A stretch of DNA of 64,000 nt from Xiphydria camelus (Eukaryota; Arthropoda; Insecta; Hymenoptera; Xiphydriidae), in the NCBI GenBank assembly GCA_963678675.1, contig OY783196.1:20996827-21060826 (forward strand), given 5' to 3'. The translations under genes were made by a program, and so were the position numbers. Below the pieces are notes generated by a model. It did no database searches. It was not told where the DNA came from and saw only the letters and a list, made by a program, of their open reading frames with translations. The stretch's first letter is position 1, and each line of letters begins with the position of its first letter. Shown here piece by piece: positions 1 to 8,645 of the stretch.

Positions 1-1782
1 GACTACAGTTTCCCGAGGTAACACTTCGTATTAGTTCGTTCAGATTCTACTAAGAATTGTATTCTTGACTGTGTTAGTGACTGAACTTTATAAAAAATAT
101 CCCCTAAATCCCCCCGCGATATTCCCAAGTGCACGCGAGCACACGAAGTCCTCAATGGCACAATAACGCGTGCACAAACACTCGACGTCCATCATCGAGA
201 TTTCATTTAGCGAGGCATTAAATCTCGAGGCGCAACGTGGTTAGCATGCCACGACCCGGCGCTCGCTGTTGCCGAGAATTCTCTCAATATAACCGCCAGA
301 AAAATGTCTTATAAATTTCCGGGATTACCCTGCGCTGGTAAATGTCGCCCCTCTCCCCGAAGTCGAGTTAGGCGTATATTACGAATGCCTGAATACACAC
401 ATATATACGCGTATGAATACAAGTACACCCGCGCGTTTCGGTATATCGCGACGCGTACATGCAGAAACTAGGGTAGCCGCGAACCCCGCATGCTCTCGGG
501 CAACTCGCGCGGAAAGAATCCGCGCGCGCGTTATCGAGAAAAATATTTCCCACTCCTTGTATACACGCGCGGGAAATATATTCGCACGAATGCACGCGCG
601 GGACTGTTTCGTGAGAAATGGACGCAATTTCGCCTCCCCGCGCGTCGGCGAGTCGCAAAAACGCGCGCGTTGCGACCACCGAGCCGCGAGCGGCACCCGA
701 AGAGGCCGAAATCGACCGGGGCCTCGAAAGAGGGGTACGTCACTCGAAACCGGTCTCCTCCTCCGCTACCCCGATCGTTGATGAGTTCTAAAACCGGGAG
801 AGTCGGACGGCCCGGTTTAACCCCTCGAAGAAAATTAATTTTCCACGAAACTAGCCGCTGGTGCTATACGAGGCTTTAATATTACCGCCGCGCTGTATTA
901 CGTGTATATAGGGTGGTTCGAAACCGTTTTCATTCCTTTTTCGTGGGAAAGTTTCTCGTGAAGAATTAACAAATATATTTTTTTTTCGTTTGATACTTTT
1001 CTACGGGTATTACTGATCGAATTATTCATGACTATGGAATTGTCGAACCGAAAGGCAGCTTCTGTCGATTCTCTGTCAGTGTTCAATAATAATTTCAAGA
1101 CAGTTCCGAATCATCTATGTAGCTATCCATACATATGTATATGACATTTCCCCCTTTGCATGCAATTTCGGCCTGTACCGCGACGAGCTACCTAATGGAA
1201 ACCGCTTAATTATCCGCACAACGCTCGGCATGACGTGTGTTCGAAGTGGAAGCAGTTTCAAGTTCATCATTAAATCAGCGATCGATATTAATTCAATGGC
1301 AATTGATCGATGCTCTACGTTCTAGGTTTGTCAATTAACGGAATTGGCTGTTAATGAATTTTGGTCTGTATACATATACATGTATCTATATTCTATTAAT
1401 TTTGCTATATCTCATGGGAAATTCATTTCTGCGCTAGGGATTCACGTGAATTAATCAACAAAAAGTTAATATAGGCTCGACGCGGAGTGTTGCCGATCGG
1501 AGGCCAATCGATTCGAACCGAAATGTATCGATGTACGGGGTGACCTAAATTCCTCTTTCGAATTCGAGATCGACCAGCCTCGGAACTATTGATGCATCGA
1601 CTTATCAGTGATAGGTATATACACGCTGTACCATGCAAGCCACTGATTGCAAGACAGCATGTTTGGTTGCCCGAGAGATCAGAGGGGCAACGATGCGCGG
1701 CAATCCTATCTCTCGGTTATTGGAATTGCCGCACCGTCTGGAATCCGCTGGAAACTAAATACACAGCGTTGAGAAAATATTT
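1..1782. other. Gene-free stretch with a CpG-rich block
   Basis: I find no protein with recognisable similarity and no convincing exon chain here. Positions of about 400-880 are strikingly rich in CG dinucleotides and give Arg-rich open frames on both strands, which is what GC-rich non-coding DNA produces. A block like this could be a promoter or 5' exon region of a gene lying outside the window, but no core promoter motif fixes this. Confidence 0.4.
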
Positions 1783-1858
1783 CGTCGCCTTAGAGCAGAA
1801 TTATACCAAGTCACATTTGTAAATGTTTGACTTCGTATACTTCTGCTCTAAGGCGACG
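1783..1858. repeat. 76-nt near-perfect hairpin
   Basis: An 18-bp arm at 1783-1800 (CGTCGCCTTAGAGCAGAA) has its exact reverse complement at 1841-1858. The pairing continues inward with few mismatches almost to the centre, so the whole 76-nt segment folds on itself with a tiny loop. It has the size of a microRNA precursor but could equally be a palindromic MITE remnant. No target-site duplication is obvious. Confidence 0.7.
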
Positions 1859-2107
1859 ATTTATTTCAAATATCAAAGGAGCGTCAAAATCTTAATGTGT
1901 GTATCATCGATTTCTGTTATGAACTTTACAGTTAAAGTATAATTTCATAAATTTAAGGCGTATTTGTTTATTATCGTGTCTGACAATTGAGGAAATTTTA
2001 ACAGCGAGCCGCATACATATGTAGCTATATACCTACATCTAACTCGTAGTGCCTACGGAAGGTTTAATGTTAAAGTAAATGCCTTTTAAAGAAGCATTTC
2101 TGAGTTT

Positions 2108-2276
2108 CGAGTCGAGGTATATGAGTGGCTGCCACACTTGCCTAAGCCTCCTCCAAATATACCACTTTCGCACTGACATATTGCTGCATATATATGTTGT
2201 TAAATAATAAAGCGCCAAATTCAAGTTTTCGTGGGTTAGGCAAGTATGACACTGAGCTACTCATATAATCTAGCGT
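2108..2276. repeat. Degenerate inverted repeat
   Basis: The segment around 2108-2140 (TATATGAGTGGCTGCC, then ACACTTGCCTA) is an imperfect reverse complement of 2238-2270 (TAGGCAAGTATGACACTGAG, then ACTCATATA). This suggests a decayed fold-back element of about 170 bp. The match is imperfect, so the boundaries are approximate. Confidence 0.4.
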
Positions 2277-2316
2277 CGATCTCTTCTTATCTCGCAGTAA
2301 GGAATATATACCCAAC

Positions 2317-2340
2317 ATCTCTCTCTCTCTCTCTCTCTCG
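2317..2340. repeat. (CT)n microsatellite
   Basis: About eleven CT dinucleotides in a row lie between a Cys-poor open frame and an AT-rich flank. This is a simple sequence repeat with no evidence of function. Confidence 0.9.
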
Positions 2341-2687
2341 AGTTGAATACATTAGGGAGGTATTTCCTAGTTCTGAGTTAAGATACATCCTGGCATCGAG
2401 CTCTTTGCACAGCGTACAGAGTGTCGTGGACCATCTCTCTGCGGTATATATTCTAGAACGTCTCTGGTACGTATGTATTTACTACAAGTTGATAAGGCAA
2501 CAAACGTAATCGCGCAGCTTTGCTCCAAGCAAGCTTCTGCGACGATCCTATAACGACGCGGGCGTGTTTCACGTTCCCGAATTCACGGTATCCCGCGAGA
2601 TCTTTTGACTTCTCCCGTGGATCGGAAATTCGAAAAAAAAATATATATATGAACGCATACCTAGCTAATTTATACTTACGAGGTGAT

Positions 2688-2809
2688 ACGCTTTGTACTT
2701 CGCAGTAAATGGCTTTTATGGTTGCCTTTCATTGGCTACAGCTGGAATCAGTCATGCCGCGCCTATGCAAAGCGACCGCGAAACTCATTTACTGCGACGT
2801 ATAAAGCGT
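2688..2809. repeat. Fold-back element with 24-bp inverted ends
   Basis: Positions 2688-2711 and 2786-2809 are inverted copies of each other with two mismatches in 24 bp. The core motif TCGCAGTAAATG is on one side and CATTTACTGCGA on the other. The interior of about 75 bp is unpaired. It is most simply read as a small MITE; its family is unknown. Confidence 0.65.
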
Positions 2810-2931
2810 GTCGTCTTATATGTATTATATAATAAAAGCGGTGCAAGGGAAAAAGATGAGAAATGAAATACTGTCAGCATCATAATATCGCAGTATTTAG
2901 AGAAAAAGAATTAGTTGAATTTACTGAAAAT

Positions 2932-3113
2932 TACTTGCGGGGTCGAAAGTAATTATTTATTTATACTAATGAAATTTTTTAATACATCAATTTGATATCT
3001 CTTCTTAACACAATCATATGGAATAGTATGTAATTGCAAGGAAGCAATATCTACTTTATATGTGAAAGAAGATCAAATTGAAGTAAATAAATAATTACTT
3101 GCGACCCCGTAAG
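2932..3113. mobile_element. MITE-like fold-back element, ~182 bp
   Basis: Position 2932 onward (ACTTGCGGGGTCG, then AGTAATTATTTATTTA) is mirrored by 3084-3113 (TAAATAAATAATTACTTGCG, then ACCCCG). Pairing extends further inward around the CAATTTGAT and ATCAAATTG motifs, so most of the element folds back. It has no coding capacity. A non-autonomous DNA transposon is the simplest reading. Confidence 0.65.
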
Positions 3114-3560
3114 ATATTTTTAGTAGATCCAACTAATTTTTTTTCTGTGTGTATAAAAATACATTCTAGGTGTCTGATATCGACTTGGGCCAGTGACGTC
3201 CCGCTATGCAAATTTATAAGTGAATCAGTGTGCAGGGATTTTAATGAGCATGCAGCTCGACGCCCCTGTTTAGACCAATTGAGGAAGTTGCGTGGAAAGT
3301 TGGAGGGGGAAAGTTTGGACGGCACAGAGTGGACGGCGACTAAATAACTCGATTTCCGGACGAACAAGGCCTAGTCACGATTGCCATTAGGACAGCACGA
3401 CATCCGTTCTTAGTTGAGGTCGTCCCCGTTAAGTTGCAAATACGATGAACCGTCTCGCTGTGGTACAATAACAAACACTGCTAATTAGATATGCGCGCAT
3501 CTACGACCGCGGAGTCCCCAAGACGTCGCAGTTTCGGGGAACAGCGACGTCGTTCGAGGG

Positions 3561-3890
3561 ATGGTTTATCGGCCACTAAGGAAAAAAAGAAAGCATAAAT
3601 GTTGGATACGTCCCAGCCTTCGAGAGAGAAATCAACATGGCGGATTGCAGCTTCTAGACGCCCTAAGGAGAGACGATCTAATGGCAGAGCAAATCACCGA
3701 TGGCCATATTCAAAATTTTTTACGGATAACAAGTACCGATCTAGAATGGTTGTTATGCCGTATTGAGCCAATGATATCAAAATATGACATCAATTACAGA
3801 GCTTCAATCTCAGCAGTTGAGCGTTTACTTGTGACACTATGATTTCTAGCAACCGGTGATTCTTACCACTCGTTAAAATGTATCTATTCA
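3561..3890 (+). pseudogene. PIF/Harbinger transposase fragment (HARBI1-like), broken
   Basis: The frame from 3561 reads as the N-terminal part of a Harbinger-type nuclease. It begins with a WIRPSLRERNQHG-like segment, followed by a helical LLDALRRDD...FLRITSTDLEWLL block and then an ISAVERLLVTL block. The family norm continues RFLATGDS; here a TGA at 3840-3842 replaces the expected Arg codon (a CGA to TGA change would do it). The same frame then continues FLATGDSYHSLKCIYSE for about 16 codons before further stops. The catalytic DDE domain is absent. I infer a dead, 5'-only copy of an autonomous Harbinger element. Confidence 0.75.
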
Positions 3891-4597
3891 GAATATCTAC
3901 CATCACTATCATAATATATCACTATATTAATTTACAATATATTCGATTAAAGAGATACAGGTTTGATGGTTGCGGTGATTCACTGAAATGTATTACACGA
4001 TTATTGATATTACACGATGGTTGATAGTACTAGAGACGAAGCGGTTTGTCACGGCTTAAGCGTGCATTCGGCGAATATTCGCCATTCGCGATCCTTCGCG
4101 TAGTGTGTGGGAGCTCTACTGCGCCAAACATTCGGCATTCGCCTACTATCCGCGGTCTTGTCGGTAAAACGACGCGTCGTAAAGGATGACAAAGTAACTT
4201 CGGGCTCCTTCGCCTCCGCCCCCACATGGTGTGGCCGGCTACGCATAGGGTCAAATACGGATAATATTGCCTCAGTTGGATACATGCCCCGGTTTTGAAT
4301 ACACTATGTTCGGGATGTTGGTGGTGTTAGCGCTTTACCTAATTAGAAGTGCCCCTCCCGCTTCATTTCTTCACATATCTAATATTCTTTCTTTTCTATT
4401 CATTCTTCATTTCTAATATTTCTACTTTTCGGTTTGCATTCTTGAAAATTACTCTTTATTATTCTGAAAGCTGCATCGGTCCTTCCTAAATTAATTTTCT
4501 TTTCAACTTCTTCACATCTTTCTTCTATCCATTTCTCCTTAACTTTCCTAGATTTCCTAGATTATAATGCATAAATAAATAATTCTTTTGACGAGAG
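3891..4597. other. No gene recognised; pyrimidine-rich in part
   Basis: The stretch 4030-4300 is CpG-rich and gives overlapping open frames on both strands without recognisable similarity. The stretch 4365-4560 is a run of T/C-rich sequence on the plus strand. No structure beyond this could be supported. Confidence 0.5.
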
Positions 4598-5115
4598 ATC
4601 ATCGATATCTCGGTCCTCCTTTGAGATTTGATCAATATGATATCGATTTTCGGAATCAGCGAGAGAAATAACATCGGATAGGTTGGTCGAGTGTCCAGTT
4701 AGGTCGATATTCTAAAGGAAATATAAGATATCAGAGCAATTATATGTACAAAAAAATAAATAATTCTTTTCACGAGAAATCATCAATATCTCGGTCTCCC
4801 TTAAAGATTTGATCAATAAGATACCAGTTATCAAATTTACCAGTTACCAAAGTTACCAGTTACTAAAGTTTCCTAAGTTTTTTGACGCTAATTCTGAAAA
4901 TCGCTATTATATTGATCAAATCTCAAAGAAGGACCGAGATATTGATGATCTCTCGTCGAAATCATTATTTTTTTGTACATATAATCGCTGACATTATATT
5001 TCCTTTGCAATATCGACCTAATTGGAATCCCGACCTGTCTATCTGATGCATTTTTTGACGATGATTCCGAAAATCGCTATCATATTGATCAAATCTCAAA
5101 GGAAGGCCGAGATAT
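4598..5115. repeat. Nested long inverted repeat (fold-back element)
   Basis: Two concentric inverted repeats are present. The outer pair is 4598-4663 and 5051-5115, sharing the ATATCTCGG and TTTGAGATTTGATCAATATG motifs in opposite orientation. The inner pair is 4696-4822 and 4905-5025, each about 120 bp, sharing GGTCGATATT, GGAAATATAA, TTATATGTACAAAAAAATAA and TCATCAATATCTCGGTC. The outer and inner arms are also related to each other, so this is a family of about 90-130-bp units arranged head to head. No coding potential was found. Confidence 0.7.
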
Positions 5116-5130
5116 GGACAGATAAATATT

Positions 5131-5283
5131 TGGTAACTTTGGAAACATCTTTAGAAACTTGGGAACCTTGGAAACTTTGGAAACCTAGAAATTTTGGAAA
5201 CCTGGAAACTTTGGAAACTTGGAAACTTTGGAAACCTGGAAACGTTGAAAGCCTGGCAGCTTTGCAAACCTGGCAACTTTTAA
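5131..5283. repeat. Degenerate GGAAACYT minisatellite
   Basis: Short repeats of the type TTGGAAAC and CTGGAAAC run through 5131-5283. The open frame across them is a low-complexity LETWKLWKP-type product created by the repeat, not a gene. Confidence 0.75.
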
Positions 5284-6306
5284 ATCTTGATTTTTGAAAA
5301 TTTGAGAGCACTTTGAAAAAAAAAAACAATTTTTCGACTCACAAATCGGCCTCAATTTGTCTATAAAAATCGTAATTATTTATCAAATTCAAAAATCGTG
5401 TGTACTTTTGTAGATAATCTATCTAAGAAGGTACAGCCAAAATTTCAAGTCAATCGGATAAAAATTACACGAGCTCTACTGCTAGCCGTTTTTGAAAACA
5501 TGGTTTCGAGAAAAACGCGTTTAAAGTTTCACAATGTGTTTACTACATATTGTCTTGTACACGAAAATTCGTCTTTTACGAGCACTTAAAATTTGTTTTC
5601 AACAATGGACGATGTCAGACATTACTCTTGACACGTTTTTACGCCATTCAAGCCAATAAAAAGAAATGGAAAAAAAAATTCCCACTAGATATTAGGGGAT
5701 TCGTGGCCGCACGAATTAACCGACGTTATGGAAAGCTTTCATCCAGATAAGTTTGAAGATGGAGATGATCCAGAAGTAGTTAACTTAGCCGATATAGTAC
5801 TTACATGAGGATGAAGAAGAAGACTGCTGATTACAGATGCTGTTATAACATTAAATGCTCTTATTTGATTTTGAGGTTGAAAGTTTGAATTTTCATTATT
5901 ATAACTAGAATGTTTTCATTTATATTCACATAATGAGAATTTTGTGTTTTCATATTTACAATAAAAAATGGAAGAATATGTAACTAAAAACTCAGGGAAG
6001 AATTCCTGCACAAAATATTATTTATAAACATACCTTCTTCAACGAAAAATTTTAATGAAATGGGAATGAATTGAAAAAGAGTAATTTTCTCCGTGTTTTC
6101 GTTGTTTTTCATGTTTTCTCGGGATATGCTGTAATTGACAAGAGGCAAACAACTAAAACCTTAAACTAGATGGCAATACCAACAAAAAAATATGTGAGTC
6201 AGAAATTGCCACGGGGGGGGGTTTCATATTGGTAGCTCATGATCTAATATGTAGATGAACTTTTTCATTTTGTTCCTGCAACAATGGGCAACACAATGGA
6301 ACTTAC
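5284..6306. other. No gene recognised
   Basis: Short open frames at 5398-5750 have no recognisable similarity. A frame starting at 5728 (MESFHPDKFEDGDDPEVVN...) ends after about 27 codons and looks like a fragment of something longer, possibly a transposon protein. Nothing firmer can be said. Confidence 0.4.
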
Positions 6307-6525
6307 TGCAACAGTTTTTAAAACACGCGACAGAAACACAAAAGTTACTCTATATTGCTTTGGTGGATACGCATGTTCCTGCAACATTTTTGGAAACACG
6401 CAACAGAAACACAAAAGTTGCTCTATGTTCTTTTGGTGGATTCGCATGTTTACTGAAACATTTTTGGAAACGCGACAGAAATACAAAAGTTCATCTATGT
6501 TGCTTTGGCGGATCCGCGCCTTTAG
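6307..6525. repeat. Three tandem ~73-bp repeats
   Basis: Three diverged head-to-tail units start at 6307, 6380 and 6454. Each has the order TGCAACA, GACAGAAA(C/T)ACAAAAGTT, CTAT, CTTTGGTGGAT. All three reading frames across it are partly open because the period is not a multiple of three. No similarity to a protein family was recognised. Confidence 0.75.
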
Positions 6526-6633
6526 GAGTCAAAACCGGCAGGCAAACGGCACTCGTTCTGCGTGACTGGTTAGACCTCACTCGGCATCACACGCTTGTTA
6601 ATGTGTAAAGGCGCGATATGATCCTACATCATG

Positions 6634-6884
6634 TATACTGAGAAACCCGTTTAATAATAGTTAACAAATGTAATTCCAAATACGGCGAAATAAATATTTC
6701 GTTAGGACAAGAAGTTATATGTTAATTATTAAAATGTTTGTTTCATTCAAGCAGTTGTCTTGAAGGATCAAATTGCGCCAAATAAATATTGTAGTAGTTA
6801 ATGAATATTTATTTGGTTCAATAAAATGTTTATTTTGCCATATTCGAACAAACATTTATTAACTACAACTGTTTTCTCGGTATA
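6634..6884. mobile_element. MITE, ~250 bp, long terminal inverted repeats
   Basis: The left arm from 6634 (TACTGAGAAA, then ATAGTTAACAAATGT, then GCGAAATAAAT) is mirrored by the right arm ending at 6884 (ATTTTGCCATATTCG, then ACATTTATTAACTAC, then TCTCGGTA). The arms are about 60 bp. The centre holds a second small palindrome at about 6780-6817 (CCAAATAAATATT and AATATTTATTTGG). The element is non-coding and its superfamily is undetermined. Confidence 0.65.
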
Positions 6885-7584
6885 GGACTATTCCGTGCCT
6901 AATTCATTTTCAATGTTTTACAAAGTAGGTACAGTCACACTAATAATTATTATTCAGAAAATTATTTGCGACAAAATTGACGTATCGTCCTTTTAAAATT
7001 CCCACGTGTGAACGATAGCATGTATCCTCTCAAATCCGCGCCTCACTTTACTAATGCATCACTTCTGTATACGTCATTCACGAACGAGCTTTGAAGTTGA
7101 GAGGAAAGGACTACTTTTCACAGAAGGAGGGAAAGAGGGGATTCCAATACACGTACAGAATTACGAAGTTATCGGGGAACTTTTCGTTCCGAAGGGGAGA
7201 ATGCGCCTCGCGGCATTATATTTAATAATGTCCAATAAATGTTCCCTTCGCGAGGTCTTCTCGCCGCTCCCGCGTTCTTGCAACCCCCCGTGTAGAACCG
7301 TCGCATCTGTTTCATTTCCTGCCCTTGCTCGAGTCGCGTCAAAGAATTGATTTCTTCAACGGCAGTAATATTTTATCAGCATGCACAAAACGTAGTGTCA
7401 CCGTAGCGAGTGATGGGTACGAAGTAATATAAATGAGAGGTAGGAAGAGAAAATATTGCATCGTACTTTGTTGAAAATTATCTAACGACGAAGTCTTCTT
7501 GTTTAATTTACGCATACTGCACAAATCTCGATCGGATTCTAATTTAAAAAAAAACAGTAAAGCGCAAAATCACGATAAATTTAT

Positions 7585-7664
7585 TAGGTTGCCACAAAAG
7601 TTTTGTTACACTCAAATTTTTTTAATGTATCTTCAAGTGTAACAAAACTTTTGTGATAACCTTA
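7585..7664. mobile_element. Palindromic MITE, 80 bp, mariner-like ends
   Basis: The left arm 7585-7616 (AGGTTGCCACAAAAGTTTTG, then TTACACTC) and right arm 7632-7664 (GTGTAACAAAACTTTTGTGA, then TAACCT) are inverted copies with about three mismatches. The AGGTTGnCACAAAAGT end resembles mariner terminal repeats (family knowledge), and TA-rich sequence flanks both ends. No transposase is nearby. Confidence 0.65.
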
Positions 7665-8002
7665 TTATTATAGGGAACTTGAGAGGTACAATCTGGATTA
7701 TATCAAAATTACGTAGGTAAACTACGTCTTTAAAAATACAAGGTACTGCGTTTGCTCTGGTAAAATTGTATTCCCCGTCTCCAGTTCCTTCCAATCTACA
7801 CCGAAAACGTCGTTGAATAATTTTTCTTGCTTTCGATGCCACCGAAACTACGGCCTCTGGGGTGATTTTCAAGGAGCTTAAACGAGTTGAAAACCACGCA
7901 CGATTGGCCGGGCCGGCGAGCCCCACGCCTAAAGCTTCTCACCGCGAGAATCCTCCCTAGTGACGTCACGCACCGAACTCGCCACGAGGCAAGGCAGAAC
8001 CG

Positions 8003-8645
8003 ACACGTGAGGTCACCAGGCTAAACACGCTGTATTCCATCATTATAATACTTTGCTCCGGTTTATTCTCACTTATTTCCTATAATAAATCGCTTCGACT
8101 ACGTTTACTTTATCCGATTAAGTATTTTCCGCTACAAATGGATGAGAGGCTATCAATGTATTCTAGATCTAGAGAATAATAGAGTTGACTACCAGAACAC
8201 TTTAAGCATAATTATTTAAAAATAGAGCCTAAAAGGCTCAATTTTAATTTCATTCTTCATATTATATGATATACGGTCAAAACTTGTTTAAGGGGCAATC
8301 TCTTTAAAGCTTTACGTAAGGAAAAGTCACGTAAAGTTACCGGGCTAAATGCACTATATTCCATCGTTATAAAACTGCTTCGATTAATTCTCACTTATTT
8401 CCTAGAAACAATCTCTTCGACTACATTTACTTTATTCACTAAATTATTTTCCGTTATAAATGGATAAGATATAGGCTACCAATGTACTCTAGATCAAGAT
8501 AATAGTAAAGTCGACTACGAGAACACTTTAATCATAGCTTCAAAATAGACTCCAAAGGCTAATTTCAATTTCATTCTTCATATAATATGCGGTCAAAACT
8601 TATATATATTTGAGAGGCAATCTCTTTACAGCCTTACGTAAGAAA
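8003..8645. repeat. Diverged tandem duplication, ~320-bp unit
   Basis: Copy 1 (about 8003-8322) and copy 2 (about 8323-8645) are in direct orientation and align along their length. Shared landmarks are the CTGTATTCCATC/CACTATATTCCATC start, TTCTCACTTATTTCCTA, CGACTAC(G/A)TTTACTTTAT, TCTAGATC, AATTTCATTCTTCATAT and CGGTCAAAACTT, ending in TTACGTAAG. Divergence by eye is moderate (point changes and short indels), so the duplication is not recent. No coding frame is conserved between the copies. Confidence 0.75.

Noticed and set aside
368..879. Overlapping Arg-rich open frames on both strands
   Set aside because: They arise from CpG-rich sequence, are equally long on both strands and in several frames, and show no family motif or splice context.
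5022..5297. 91-residue frame with WKLWKP-type repeats
   Set aside because: Generated by the GGAAACYT minisatellite, not a protein gene.
6255..6608. 117-residue frame with apparent peptide repeats
   Set aside because: Follows from the 73-bp tandem repeat, whose period breaks the frame between units; no start or splice context.
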